Counted from the stretch's first letter, positions 35,671 through 48,227 are shown. The stretch: 64,000 nucleotides of DNA from Cephalotrichum gorgonifer (GCA_900312665.1 ONZQ02000001.1:2333248-2397247), one strand, 5' to 3'. Numbers and translations: made by a program. The notes: generated by a model not told the origin, from the letters alone.

Positions 35671-38298
35671 GGCGATTGTTGGAGGAGGGATTGTGCTTTG
35701 GAAGCTGGAAAAGTATCTGGAAAGGCGCTTGGTATTCAGATCTGGCTGCTTTCAGTGTTGACGAGAGACAGAATGATGCCGATGTTGATGGGGGGGCGTC
35801 TGGTCCTCTTATACTCGCGGAGTCGAACTGTGAGTTCCTCTGGATCCCCTCCTCAGCCCCCACGATGTCAACCTAATGGCCGTCATCCCCCAGCCGAGGC
35901 CAGAGCCCCCTGTCGCTCACTAATCCCAGGCTCACGAGCGCAGCCTGCGGCCATTGGGAGATATCTCACACCTCCTTCACATTGTGACCGGGGCTCATGA
36001 CGCCGCGCACAACTTTGCGTCCTCGTGGCCATCTGGAGTGGCGAGGGTGAGAATAATCCACGAGAACCTCGCATTCACCGAATGAAATCATGGTCGAAAG
36101 CTTCCTTCAGGTCCATGTAGGATACAACTCGCGCACTTCACTGGCATCTTGGACGACCCACGCATACACACCGGTCAGCTTCAACAGCCAGAACTCTCAC
36201 TCCATCACAGTAGAATCCAATCCATTCAGGGTAAAAAAGATTCCACCGGCCGGCCGCCCTCCCTCCCGCACTCTTATGCGGAGACTCCGACTGGGCGCCA
36301 TATGTTGGAGAAGTCTGGTTAGGATTCGAGCTCACTGATGAATTATCTTCACGTACGAGGAAACGTGACGCGAGGGTGGTGTAAGAATCTGCGAGGTCCG
36401 GGTCACCCTCTTCCTTGATTCTCCACCACCGGCGAGACTACGCCCTGCGGGTAATGGCGAGGCTTGTTTTATGAATATGTATGCTCTGCAGCAAAGGAGA
36501 AACGAGAGGGATTCTATCTCTAGGAACGGGGAGGTTCGGTGTAAATGGAACGCAATGAGGTAGGTATCAACGGACTCCTCGAGGGCTAGAGCCGCGACAA
36601 AACACCGGGAACCAGGAACCGAGGCTTCGACAGGGGAACCCTCCCCTGTAGGAATTCATAATCAAATGCGAAACCCGGTTCGAGGGCGCCGGTATGATCA
36701 CATTCTATGCCCCATTCTCCCAACTGCGGCTGTTCCGCCTCACCCCGTTTCTCACCAATGCAACTCTGACACGGCGGGATGAATAATACCCTCTCCCCCG
36801 GCTCTCCCGTCCCGGATCCGCGGCCCATGTGGAGGGTCAGCCCTGCGTATACAGCCTGGACGTCATACTTCAGACCAGAGAAAATGTGGTTCTAAAACTT
36901 GGTTAGGATTTTTCATGGGACTCTTTCGTCTTGGAGGGTGGTCCTCAAGCTCTGGCTTGGCACTAGAAGTCTGACCACGCGGCGCTTACACACCGGCTCT
37001 AATACTGGGAACCCTCGACAACAGTTCGTGATTCCACCTCTGCCGCTGCTTTTGAAGAGTGGTTGACCTGACGGTCCCCTTAATATATATATGGTCCCTG
37101 CATGAAGGTCACCGGCCAACCCGGGTCTGATAAAGCTTGAGGAACTTGGTAGGGGTCGGTTTTGCCCTGCGGGTATCGACGCATGAAGTAAAAGCCTAGC
37201 TTTGAGACTTCATTTTCCATCATGAGAAAACCGGAAGTGAGTGGTCGACAGAGCCTGGACAATGGGTGTGCCGTAGCAATAGTACCGAATGCAGATATGG
37301 CAAGCCTATCTAGAGTCGCGTATCCAACTTGAGTCCTTCCTGTCATCTAGCACACAGGGCGGCCACTCCCCCTGAGGCAAGATGGCCCCAAATCGGAGAC
37401 GAAAGCGGACAGTGGTAACTTCCCGAACCCGGAACTAGTCGTCTGCTATTGGCTAGAATATTGGATACGGAAACTGAGCGGCCAAGGTCGGAGGTGGGTA
37501 AAAGTCCGGACGTCGTGGCTCGATCCGGAAATATCGGTGCCATGATATGCCTTCCATCCATCCTATAGCAGGCTTTCCAGCGGCTTCGCAGTGTCACCCA
37601 TCAAAGATCCGTAGAATCACGAGAGGGTTATGTATGGAAAGGGGTCAGAGAGGCAGTTCTCCCGTCCTGAACGAGGTGTGATATGGGTGACACGGCTGAG
37701 AGAAACCCGTGTCATTGGTTGTCTACATGTACGTCTGTCAAACATATCCCCATTCGTTGGTAGCGTACGAATAAGGTGCGAAAACACTCGCGGTGGAAGT
37801 GACAGGGCCGATGTGCAACGAGTCGCGACCCTTTCCCAGTCCTCGTTGGTGTTGAGTTGAAACAAAGTAGTAGTACCGGCCGAGCCATACCTGATTGGGC
37901 TTGGTGTATCCTTGGTCAGTTGTGTCCTCTGGACTAGTGTAAGGTGGCACAGGCGATGATCTCCGCTCTTGGACAAGGGTCCTTTTGAAATTATGGGGCT
38001 CACCGCAGGTGCCGGAGCGGGGCGAATCAAACCACTTAGACGACCAGCGTCCATGTCATCGCGCACCGTCCCCCCCGTTCCCGGCTCTCCCAACCAGAAG
38101 CCAGAAACAGACCTTCGTCGTCACCCCTTCTCTCCCCAACATTTTGGTGTCGTTCTTCCCGCCCCGCGACCTTTTTTTCCGGGACAATGCTCGATCGATA
38201 GCCGGGCATAACACGGACGAGACAGCCGCTCGAGTTTTCCGAACCGTCCGTTTTTGCCTGCCCAGCTTCTCGAGTTCGCTTCTCGAGGCTTCGCGACG
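35671..38298. other. Intergenic, 2.6 kb, upstream of the small secreted gene and of the MFS gene
   Basis: Holds the promoter of the small secreted gene (TATA at 35806-35813) and, at the right, the MFS promoter with its CT-rich leader. Frames between 36500 and 37600 are short and lack domains. Confidence 0.45.
35806..35813 (-). promoter_or_regulatory. TATA box of the small secreted protein gene
   Basis: TATAAGAG on the minus strand, about 136 bp upstream of the start codon at 35670, nearly the same spacing as in the neighbouring CFEM gene. Confidence 0.45.
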
Positions 38299-40471
38299 AT
38301 GCCGATGGGAATCCTGCAGTCAAGGTCCTTGGACCATGTTCCGGGTACGAATTCAACCTTATCATCTATGAGGTCGGACGGGACACTTGTTTTACTCACG
38401 CGTTGATTGATTACCAAAATTCTAGGCACGACTCGGTATTTCGACGATCCGGAGAGGCCGCAGATCGCGACAGGCACCGCCGCCGACGATGCCGGGTTGA
38501 AATGCGACAGGAGCGGGCCGGTGCCTATTATACTGGTACTGTACTTGATCCTCCATCTCCGAGAGTCGACCCCCTAGTACCCAACCTGTTTCTAACGCCG
38601 TCGTCGCTAGGTACCCCAACCTTCCGACGACCCCAACGACCCCCTCAACTGGCCGCTATGGCGGCGGGACCTGATCACCTTCATTCTCTCGATGACTGCC
38701 ATCTTCGCGACGTCCCTCGGGTCCATACTGGCCTCTAACACCATGGTCATGACCGCCCTGTTCACCACCACCTTCACCAAGGTCGCCCTCATGACGGGCT
38801 ACTTCCTCCTCGGCGTCGGCGGCGCCGCCGTCTTCTTCGTGCCCTCGGCCCGCGTCTGGGGCAAGCGCCACGCCCTGATCATCGGCCTCGTGTTCCTCAT
38901 ATTCTCCTCGGCGTGGGGGGGCGCCGCAAGGGACTCGCGGGGGAGGGGCAGCTACGACAGCTTCGTCGCCGCCCGCGCCGTCCAGGGCATCGGGTGCGCG
39001 CCCTACGAGACCCTTGTCAACGCTGCAGTGAGCGACCTCTACTTCGTCCACCAGCGCGGCCTCCGCATGGCCTTTACGAACCTCGCCGTGTTCGGCGGTG
39101 CCTTCTTCACCCCCATCGTCGTGGGGAAGATCACGCACGAGATCGGCTGGTGGTGGTCCTTCAACCTCATATCGATATTCTGCGCCGTCTGCCTCCCCGC
39201 CGTCTTCTTCTTCTGTCCCGAGATGGCGTACCGTCGGGATGCCGCCCTCAATACAGACTTGGCAGTAGCCGGTGAGAGACGGGCGGGTGAGACGGCGGAC
39301 GGTGAACAACAGACATCCTCGTCGAGCGCCGAGCTGCGGGTGTCCGAGGGCACTGAGAAGGCGCCGGATACGCCCCCCACCCAGCCCCAGTCAACACCTG
39401 CGGGACCAGAGAACACCACGCCTCCGGCTGAAGCGGTACCTGTAGTGGGTGATGGCGGGCCCACTACCGACGCCATCCCCGCCAAGAAGACCTTCATCCA
39501 ATCCCTCGCCCTCGTCGATGGGAGGAAGACGGACGACGCCTACTGGCGCCTCCTCCTCCGCCCCTTTGCCCTTATCTTCCACCCAGCCTTCCTCTGGGCA
39601 TGCCTCACCCAGGGCACCATGATCGGCTGGACCGTCTTCATCGGCGCCATCATCGCCTCCATCTTCTCCGCTCCCCCCTACTACTGGGACGAGGTCAAGA
39701 ACGGCTACTCCTACACCGGGCCCTTCCTTGGCGCGCTGGCGGGCTTCGGCCTGGCGGGCCTGCTCGCGGACTGGAGCGCGAAGTTCATGACGAAGCGCAA
39801 CGGCGGCGTCTACGAGCCCGAGTTCAGGATCGTCCTCGTCGCGCCGATGGCTGTCCTTGGGTGCGCCGGGCTGTACGGGTTCGGCATCACGGCGTCGCAG
39901 CTCATCACGGGGCGGTACCACTGGAGCGTGCCGGTCGCCTTCTTTGGGCTGCAGGTCGCGGGCATGGTGGTTGGGACCGTGTCGAGCTCGCTCTATATTG
40001 TCGACGCCTACCGTGCGTACCTAGCCCTTTTCCTCTCTCTCTTCCTCCCTTTTTATTTGGCCGCTCTAAGTGACTCTGGTATCGGAGGGGCTAACTTAAC
40101 ATGCCGTGCTGCAGGGGACCTCGCCATCGAGGGCTTCACAATGATGATCATCTTCAAGAACTTCTTCAGCTTCGTGCTAACTTTCTACGCGTTTGACTGG
40201 GTGACCACGGGGCTGGGCATCAGGGACACCATGACCATCATCGCGTCCATCCAGGTGGCGGTCTGCCTCACGAGCATACCCATGTGTAAGTGTCGATCCA
40301 CACCCGCTTACATTCTTTCCTCATCTTCCCCGACCTTTCTTCACCTCTCACCCTACTCAATTTCATTTCCCGTTGCTGACACGGCTTGCCCCTCTGTTAG
40401 ATATTTACGGGAAGAAGATGAGGGCGCTCTCACACAGGCGTGATCTCCTCAGGGCGCTGAATCTAAGGTGA
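38299..40471 (+). CDS. MFS transporter, DHA1/HOL1-like
   Basis: Plasma-membrane major facilitator. Exons 38299..38344, 38426..38535, 38611..40012, 40115..40285 and 40401..40471; 599 residues, phases consistent. The N-terminus (MPMGILQSRSLDHVPG) and the block VPQPSDDPNDPLNWPLWRRD are typical of fungal HOL1-like DHA1 carriers. The A-loop equivalent is SARVWGKRHAL between helices 2 and 3; a Ser/Thr/Pro-rich cytoplasmic loop of about 80 residues separates the two six-helix halves. The splice joining IVDAY to RDLAIEGF restores the usual loop, and exon 5 restores SIPMYIYGKKMRALSHRRDL. The open frame runs through intron 3, so an unspliced reading is possible but unlikely. Substrate unknown; the family exports drugs and small cations. 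No biosynthetic genes nearby. Confidence 0.9.
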
Positions 40472-41042
40472 TGTGTGGTAATGGGAGGGAGTAGAGAGAT
40501 GCGTCGAGAGGGGCCCGTGCTGAGTGTGGACACGCCCCGTAATACTGAACGGATTACTTTCCCCGCGAGATACCCTGATCATCTCTAGAATGTCGAGCTT
40601 AACTGGTCTGAAGAAAATTGATGATATCATGGGGTTTCAAGACAGCGGTATGAGCGAGTGCAAGCCGTCACTTAATAGAAGTCAAAGTCATTTGGAAATA
40701 AGAAAAAAATGGTATATTTTAGCTGAGTTTCTTTTCGCTTTTTGAGAGTGCCCCCTAGGCCCTGCCGCAGACTGGAGTCTATGTCCGATCCAGCCGATGG
40801 CATTCGACGTTTATGGTCCACAAGTCCGCTAAATAAATAGAAAGAATGGCGATGGGATAAATAACAAGATCAGGGTGAGTGGAAACTTTGAGACCTCGCA
40901 TGTAAAGCAAATACAGAGCAAAAGAAAGGAGCACACCAAAGAGGGATAATATGTCAACTCCCCCCACCCTTAAAATTGCATTCCAAACCTCATTCCCGCG
41001 CCATGAGTTGAGTCGTCCCGTCTGATTTAGTCGGTTCGTCCA
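40472..41042. other. Convergent 3' region of the MFS and atg33 genes
   Basis: About 570 bp, AT-richer than the coding sequence and expected to hold both terminators. Nothing else is recognisable. Confidence 0.5.
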
Positions 41043-41838
41043 TCACATGCCAAACACAACCGTCTCGCTCTGGAGGACCCTCTGCACGCCGTCTCCCCAG
41101 ATCCCCAGAACGGAGATCGCGAAGCCCACGGCCGCAAGACCCGTCTGGACGAGCCTCGCCTTCACAAAGTCCTCCACCTGGGCCCTTACCTCCTCCTCAT
41201 TCTGCCTCTCGCTCGCCGTCGTCGTCGGCGTCGCGGGCGGCTCCTCCTCCGCCTCCTCGCTGGCGACGGAAGCCTCCTCGGACTGCAGGTCGCCGAGGAC
41301 CTCGTAGCTCGCCTCCATCGAGCGGGGAGTCTTCTTCTTCTTCGGCGAGGGAGCGGGCGACGCCCTGACCGGGGCGGACCTAGCCGCGGGTCCGAGGAGT
41401 AGGGGGGCGATGCGTGGCGCGAAGCTGGCTAGGGCGGAGAGGACGGAGGTGTAGAGGAGGTAGGGGTGGCGCGAGGAGCGCGGGGATAGGATGAAGGCAA
41501 GGGCGAAAGCGGAGGAAGAGACGGCGGAGAGGGTGGTGAGGCGAGACGATGCCGCGGCCGAGAGGGCCGAGAGGGCTTTTGTGGCGGATGAGGCGGAGGG
41601 GAGGGTGAGGATGGCCGGGGCGGAGATGTTGGAGAGGGTGTAGGAGACACCCTAGACAGGTCAATCGATGTCAGTATGAATTCTTTCTTGTCCTTGAGTG
41701 CTTTGGGGGGGGGGGGGATAGACAGAGCAGACAGAGAGAGTGAGTCGAGGAAGGAGGGAGATGATGACCACATACCGTTAGTAGGCCCACTGAGACGGTG
41801 CCCACGAACTTGAGGGCCGAGACCTTCTTGGTCGACAT
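41043..41838 (-). CDS. atg33: Autophagy-related protein 33, mitophagy factor
   Basis: Mitochondrial outer-membrane protein that in yeast is needed for selective mitophagy, mainly in stationary phase. Exon 1 41838..41776 and exon 2 41651..41043; 223 residues, close to the family length of about 200. The start MSTKKVSALKFVGTVSVGLL is the conserved family opening, and splicing continues it to GVSYTLSNISAPAILTLPSA. Hydrophobic segments are followed by a basic stretch (PKKKKTPR), a Glu-rich region and a C-terminal membrane segment around GLAAVGFAISVLGIWGDGVQ. The gene is divergent from the peroxisomal reductase gene to the right, sharing 775 bp of upstream DNA. The call rests on the N-terminal signature, intron position and topology. 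Confidence 0.85.
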
Positions 41839-42613
41839 TGTTCCGGTGACCTCAATGCGGGATTTGTGTATCTATTGTCCTTTGGATTTCCGATGGATGC
41901 AGTGCCGGGTTGGCCGATCTAGATGAACGGATGAGCAGAGGTGGTCGATGTTTGTTGTTTTTTTCCTGAGCTTAGTGCAGCGATGAAGGGAAGGCGATGT
42001 CCTCAATCTAAGGTGCAGAACACCTGATGCGGGGCGGGCTCTCAATTCGTCGACTGTCTGATGGTTTAGTGCCTTAGTCTTAGTGGTGTGGGTTGGTTAT
42101 AATCATCGGGCTACGTAATTAGGCGCGCGCCGACAGAGGTGATGTCAGGTATGCCTTCGATGTTAGGCATGGAGAGGAATGTGGGGGCGGGTACTTTAAT
42201 GGCGGGACAAAACAACCTAACCTAACCGTGCCACGACATTGAAACATTGAAAGGCCCCACTGCCCCAGACTTTCAGCGTACCGAGGCACTTTCCTAAACG
42301 GGGAGGTTTACAGAACGGAAAAACCGGGGAACCGGGGAATCTGTCAGTCAAGCCTGCCTGCATATGATACAAGTACGACCTTCCACCCGGCACTTTTTAA
42401 GCACACCTCAGCAAGCTTATCGTGTGTATCTCTCACTCCTCAATTTCACTCTGCCGCATTTACCGAAACCGGTGAACCTCAATCTCATCATACTGGTCAT
42501 ACGTAGTACGTGGTTTCCCTCAGGACAAACATACGCCAAGCCAGACCGGACGAGCCAGCATACTCCGTAAGCTTCGTTAGTAGTCATTACGCCGTTTGGG
42601 CAAGTGAAGCACG
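41839..42613. promoter_or_regulatory. Divergent promoter region of atg33 and sps19
   Basis: 775 bp between the two start codons. Contains AACCTAACCTAACC near 42220 and A/G runs near 42300-42330, but no clear TATA box. Both products are organelle-related, so co-regulation is possible but unproven. Confidence 0.4.
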
Positions 42614-43874
42614 ATGTCCCTCCCCGAATCGGAATATATGAGCCCGACCTGGAGAGATGGCCTATTCAGTATGCACCCTACTCCCCCTTCCTTCATTCTT
42701 CCTCTTTCTCTTCTACCTTCACGTCCAATGCTCACCTCATCCCCCAGATAACCGGGTGGTCTTCGTCACAGGCGGGGCCGGAACCATCTGCAGCGCGCAA
42801 ACGAGGGCCCTGGTCCGCCTAGGCGCCGATGCGTGCATCATCGGGCGCAACGTTGAGAAGACGGAGAAGGCCGCCAAGGACATCGCGACGGCGAGGGCGG
42901 GTGCTCGGGTGATTGGGATTGGAGGGTGCGACGTGAGGAATGTGAGTGTTCTCGCGGCAGTGTTGTCGTCCCGGGGAGTGGGAGAGAGACATATAGGGAA
43001 TGTACGGCTGACCCGTATACGGCATGCAGTTCCAGAGCGTCGCCGATGCTGTCGAGCGGTGCGTAAAGGAGCTCGGCGCGATCGACTTTGTCATGTAGGT
43101 CTGAACTCCCGGGTAGGCAGCAATCCCGACTCGATGACTGACGAGATCCCAGAGCTGGAGCGGCCGGCAACTTTGTCGTCCCGCTATCTGGAATGAGCCC
43201 AAACGGTACGCCCCTCACCCTCGCCCTCGCCCCCCTATCCACGAAACCCCCATTCCATTCCACCCAACTCACCCAGGCTGACCCTCCCCCCTCCAGCCTT
43301 CAAGTCCGTCATCGACATCGACGTCCTCGGCACCTTCAACACCGTGAAGGCCACCCTCCCCCACCTCGTAACGTCCGCGGAGAAGAACCCCCACGCCAAG
43401 GCCGAGGGCCGAACGGGCGGCCGCATCCTCGCTGTGTCCGCCACCTTCCACTACACCGGCATGCCCCTCCAGGCCCACGTCGCGGCCGCCAAGGCCGGCG
43501 TGGACTCGCTGATGACGTCCGTCGCGCTCGAGTACGGGCCCCGCGGCGTGACGAGCAACGTCATCGCGCCGGGGCCCATCGCGAACACGGAGGGCATGGC
43601 CCGTCTGAGCAACGCCGAGGCCGAGATCGGGAGCCGGGTCCCGGGCGGGAGGCTGGGGGCCGTGAGAGACATCTCCGACGCGACGGTGTACCTGTTCAGC
43701 GACGCCGGGAGCTACGTCAACGGGCATGTGCTGGTGGTGGACGGCGCGTCGTGGAGGATGGGCGGGGCGAACGGCCCCGGCGTGGACAGCACCATGCAGT
43801 ATCCGAACTACCTGTTCACGGGGGAGATTTCAAAGGGCTTGGCGGGTGGGAAGAAGAGTAAGTCTAAGTTGTAA
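42614..43874 (+). CDS. sps19: Peroxisomal 2,4-dienoyl-CoA reductase (SDR family)
   Basis: NADPH-dependent reductase needed to beta-oxidise fatty acids with even-numbered double bonds, in peroxisomes. Exons 42614..42668, 42748..42941, 43030..43094, 43153..43205 and 43297..43874; 314 residues. N-terminus MSLPESEYMSPTWRDGLF is typical of the fungal group; the cofactor motif TGGAGTIC begins at about 26. The splices restore VIAGAAGNFVVPLSGMSPNA. The loop ATFHYTGMPLQAHVAAAKAG has Lys188, but the usual SDR Tyr is absent, as in peroxisomal dienoyl-CoA reductases. APGPI and the hydrophobic strands follow. The protein ends in S-K-L, a perfect peroxisomal PTS1. No other beta-oxidation genes are nearby. 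Confidence 0.95.
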
Positions 43875-44134
43875 GCTACGCGTTCTTGCAATGTGGTGTG
43901 GTAGCATATGGTTTGAGCATCGTCCGTACTATTGTTTATTGGTATATGGCATATAGCATAGTAGATATTTACTGGGCAAACCTGGAGCGGAATGTCTCTC
44001 ATTCGAAGCTTTTGATGTTTCATATGCTCCATGAAGTTGGCATTCGCGCCAATGGGTGGACACCTATACCTACTGGAAGCAACCGAAAGCTGCATCAAAG
44101 GTATCAGACAAAGCCAGAGCTCAACGTGTTGCTT

Positions 44135-44166
44135 CTCCCTCCTCCTCCTCCTCATCCTCCTCATCC

Positions 44167-44201
<35 letters not shown>

Positions 44202-44202
44202 G
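44135..44202. repeat. CTC then ATC trinucleotide microsatellite
   Basis: About 68 bp of (CTC)n grading into a near-perfect (ATC)n run. It lies in the intergenic space after the sps19 stop. Confidence 0.9.
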
Positions 44203-45225
44203 GAGTCGTCTTCAAGCCAAACCCCCTTAACAAAGCAACACGGAATTCCGAGACCGGCCGGGCAACGTCTTTGCCACATCTACAAACGCACACGCGTCTA
44301 CGCCAACGAAGAAAGCCAGAAGCCCCGGGGAAAAGGTTAGTTTGTATTAGGCCGGGCGCGACCCGGGTGCGGGACACTCCCCCCGGCCCGGGGCCAAACA
44401 ATTTTTTTTTTAGAGTTTGCGCCGTGGACGGGTGCGTGCGGGACGGGCGGCGTTGTATCAGGTTAGGTTAGTTGTTAGTCGGTTGGTCTGCGAGATACAA
44501 GTACTTGTGCTGGAACCCCTCCGTTTCGCCGAATCGGGGGTTTTGGGTTTAGGGTTTGGTCCGCGGCAACTTGCTTTTTTGGTCCGTCCGTAGGGTATGA
44601 CACTCCAGCCAGTGTTGTAGTGTGGTTAGGAGGGGCGGATGACTTTGATGGTGATGACGAACGCTAGGCTCGATTGTACTCGTAATTAAGCGTGACCTAG
44701 CAAGCCTGGGATGATTGGGCCAGATGATGCCAATACGCAGGAGCTCCGTTTCGTCGAATGGGTTTTGATAACTCGCTTTTGGCTTCGTCGCTTGTGTGCT
44801 GCTCATAACTAGAGAGGGAAACAGATGTGTACACAAGGTAATGCTTAAAAAAAAAGCCATACGTGAACCTCAAAAACACAAACCAGGGTCCGCGGTACGG
44901 GTAAAGGGGAACAAATGGTAATATGCTCCCGCTGCTCCAGTGCTGTCAGTGGAGTGCCGTGGATCATGTTTATTTACACAATGTGTTACGCTCTCAGAAG
45001 CCAATTTGCTGGCAGCGGCAAGAACGCACAACAAGCGAATCCGCCGCAGATGGCCGTCCGTGGTGCCTATGACGCAGAAACATTTCATATGCGGAGTACA
45101 AGTAGACGATATGGTAGAATAAACTCAGACCTGAACAGAAGCAGAAACGGCAGGTGCTGTCCGCAGCCATCATGTGGTCTTGGCTGTGATTATGGAGGTC
45201 AGGCCGTGGTCGTCACCAGGTCGGT

Positions 45226-45253
45226 GCTTGTAGCTTGTAGCTTGTAGCTTGTA
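45226..45253. repeat. Four perfect copies of GCTTGTA
   Basis: Heptamer tandem repeat at 45226, 45233, 45240 and 45247, followed by GCGCG. Intergenic. Confidence 0.95.
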
Positions 45254-47108
45254 GCGCGTTATTGTGTCGGTTGCAGGTCAGCGAACCTCTGGTACATGGA
45301 ACCAACGGCTGTCCCTTTCGTACACACCGACACACACACACACACACACGCATGCACCTTCTCCAGGAGCTGCCCTGCATGGTGACCCATCCGCCCCCAG
45401 CACCACCTTAGCCTACCAAAACCCCTCGCCCAAAGAGTTTAATACTTGTACTTGTACCTGCTGTAGGCCGCCCCATCCTGCATGTAGTGGGGAACCCGAC
45501 CCGACGTGCATGGAGTCAGCAGCGCCAATACGAGTTGTCACCTGGTCGACACAGATACCAACCATCAAATAATATTGCCAGGCTGCTTGCCTACTCGCCA
45601 GGGCACCTATCAGGGGTCGGGATCGGAGTATGCCCCTGAGTCAAGGATATTTAGGTACGTGGATAACGCGGCGACCGTGGTGTGTGTGTGTGCGCGCGTG
45701 TGGTTGCGTGTGGCCCAGAGGCGTCCGCTGTGGTGTGTTGGGGCGAGGAGAGCCCAATCTGGATTAATTGGTGCAAGTCCATGGGTGTGGGTGGGACCGG
45801 CGGTGCGTGCCCAGGACGTGGATGCATCAACGCAAGACTCTGACTTGCCTTGGGCCACGCACAAGGAAGAAAGGCGACCGCGACTCTTGGATCGTCAAAG
45901 AAACCATCGTTTCTCGTCCCGGCCAGACACTTGTGGCATTTCGGTGAGTACTCCCCGTTGGTTCCAGATGCTCCTTCCTTCTCTCCGCAAGATGCCGCCT
46001 CTCCTACCGTGCCGAGACTTGTGTTCGCTCTTCCCGTATAGTAGAATGGCTGTTAATAAGGGCCTCGCCTGGCGATATTCCTCCTCAACGGCTGTATGGG
46101 TCGAGCAGGCGTAATGAGAGGCAGGCTTACAAGAAGTACCAAGTAATATACAGCAGGTACGCAACTACAGGTACTGAGTACATCCTCACGCTAATGTGGC
46201 CTCCTCCATCCCCGGCCCGCGCCTGCCTCTGATTGTACCTGCTTAGGTAGATCAGTCCCCAGGTGGCCAGTCGACGGGCATCGTACTTTCCGCAAACCCG
46301 AAACTCAAAACAACCGTCGGCCTGTGGCTAGTTATGAGCTCACGCCTCTAGTAATTATAGTCATTACTGAATAAGCCTCGTACACAGTACTTCGTTCGGG
46401 TCCAGGCCCTGCTCAATTTGCCCCCTTCCCGCTAATACGGTCCCGTCGGTTACTCTTCAGGACCCTAGCGTGTGCAAAGTCGGTAATGCCGGGTACATAC
46501 TAGCATCATCATTGCCCGCCCGTACCTAGTACACCGGGAGGACCGTACCGGCCCCCAAGTGCGACGTACCGTTTACCCGTTGGACCCCTTGCGCCTTGGC
46601 TACGACGGCCCACACCTCAAGGACAACTACACTCTCCCGTTCCCGTTCTTAACGCTTCTTCCCTTTCCCCTCATCCCCATCCCCGAAGGGCGAGCTCTCC
46701 CTCTCCCTTCCTCCCAACACTCCCAAGTTATCCTGGGGCAGGCGACTGCCTCTGGCTTCCTTCCTCGTCAACCTAACAGAGACAACGTCACCGCGCAGAG
46801 CTGAAACCAGCAGGTGGCCGATCGAACCCCTCAAACATTCCACCGGCCGAGAACAGAGCTGCGGTCTCAACCTCTTTCGACAAACGGCCCGGAACCGGAA
46901 CAACAGACACGCACGCCAAAATCTTGAGTCGCCCTAACAGGTGGGGACGAGACTCAGATTGATTTATTTCCTCTGACAGTCGTGTTCCACTGTTTCTCGG
47001 CACCGCTCGGCACGTCTGCCATCCTTCCAGCGCCAGAGACATCCACTGAGCTAGCTCGCCGTCATACGATTCGTCTTACCCGGCTTCGCTCGCCTTCCAC
47101 AACGACCT

Positions 47109-47116
47109 TATAAAAG
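47109..47116 (+). promoter_or_regulatory. TATA box of the Ser/Pro-rich gene
   Basis: TATAAAAG, 132 bp upstream of the ATG at 47241, matching the TATA-to-start spacing of other genes in the window. Confidence 0.5.
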
Positions 47117-47240
47117 CTCGTTGGCCCTCACTCCAACCGCAACTTCCTCTTCGTGCGATACGCCCCCGAACCCAACGACCCCCATGGTCTCCATGATCTC
47201 GTGAACGTCGGCCCCTCTCCGAAGATATACCACCACAGAA

Positions 47241-48227
47241 ATGGAGCCTGTCCCAGAGACGGAGCGGATGGAGGAATTTCGGCCCTCGCCCCTTCCGAAC
47301 CTACGCATCCAGAGTCCCCACCCCTCTCCGATAGCCGACAGCGACGGCCTTGTGCGGCTCCAGGCTCTACGTCGACCCACAGATACAATACCTTCGTCTC
47401 CGAAGTCGCCGTCCTGGCATTCCTCCACGTCAGTCCCATACCGTCCTCGAACCACCTCCCCACTTTCCGGAGGAACTTTGCACACGAGATCCCGATCTGT
47501 CGCGTCACTGCCTCTGCCCCTCTCGAGAACGCAAAGCCTACCGGGAGTCAACGGAGCCGGTCATATCCTCTACCCTCCCCAGCTCCGACCGGCCCGTCCG
47601 TCCGTCTCGTCGAGCTCACCGAGTAGGGTGAGAACACCCCGCAAAGTCTCCGACGAGGCCTTCCCACCCGACTCGCCGGTACGCATGACCGTTCTAGACG
47701 AATCTGAACGGAAGATCTCGGAGAGCAACAGCGCGCCCAACCTAGCCACGTCTCCGCAAATCACAGTGTCACGTCACAGAAGACCAGCTTCCCCTTTTAG
47801 GCACTTCACCACAAGCAGCGCTGTGCCAATCACATCTTCGCCCTCATATAGATCGCCTGACTCATATCCCGGGGGATACGGCTCTCTCTCTTCTTTCACT
47901 TCGTCATCCATGCCCTCGACCCCTACTTCCGCTCGGTCTAGAAGTCCGAGCATCTCTAGCCTCGAGACGATACCAGACTCACCGGATGCTGAGGAAGCTG
48001 CCCTGGAGGCCGAGAGAATCGCTCAGCTGAAGGCCGATGCCGAGGCCGCAGAGAGCTCGGGAGAGGGCTCCGACTCGGCCGATTCCAAACCCCGTAGCAG
48101 CAGTGTCGACGTTCCCCCCCGCGGTCGAACCCTGACTTTCGGATCGCGGGATAAGCGCAAGAGGTGGAGTGTCTGTGGAGCCGAGCGCCGAGGCGATATC
48201 GATCTTGAAACCATCTGGGAGGACTGA
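47241..48227 (+). CDS. Ser/Pro-rich protein of unknown function
   Basis: Uninterrupted 328-codon frame from an ATG at 47241 that is preceded by a TATA box and a leader. Residues 1-250 are Ser/Pro/Arg-rich with many SP and TP steps, so a phosphorylated, mostly disordered protein is likely. A Glu/Ala-rich segment around 255-275 may form a helix. The C-terminus is the most structured-looking part: DKRKRWSVCGAERRGDIDLE followed by TIWED. I have seen this C-terminal style in fungal basic or proline-rich hypothetical proteins, but no function is assigned. There is no signal peptide or membrane segment. It converges on the TRP/Flc gene. Confidence 0.75.
   Translation: MEPVPETERMEEFRPSPLPNLRIQSPHPSPIADSDGLVRLQALRRPTDTIPSSPKSPSWHSSTSVPYRPRTTSPLSGGTLHTRSRSVASLPLPLSRTQSLPGVNGAGHILYPPQLRPARPSVSSSSPSRVRTPRKVSDEAFPPDSPVRMTVLDESERKISESNSAPNLATSPQITVSRHRRPASPFRHFTTSSAVPITSSPSYRSPDSYPGGYGSLSSFTSSSMPSTPTSARSRSPSISSLETIPDSPDAEEAALEAERIAQLKADAEAAESSGEGSDSADSKPRSSSVDVPPRGRTLTFGSRDKRKRWSVCGAERRGDIDLETIWED

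Larger units (their letters stand above)
43875..47240. other. 3.4-kb intergenic region with simple repeats
   Basis: Contains a CTC/ATC microsatellite at about 44135-44202, a 7-bp tandem repeat at 45226-45253, a CA run near 45326-45350, a GTACTTGTAC-like motif near 45450, and at the right end the TATA-bearing promoter of the Ser/Pro-rich gene. No gene could be supported. Confidence 0.45.

Noticed and set aside
38656..39921. Several long frames inside the MFS gene on the opposite strand
   Set aside because: GC-rich antisense shadows of a well-supported transporter.
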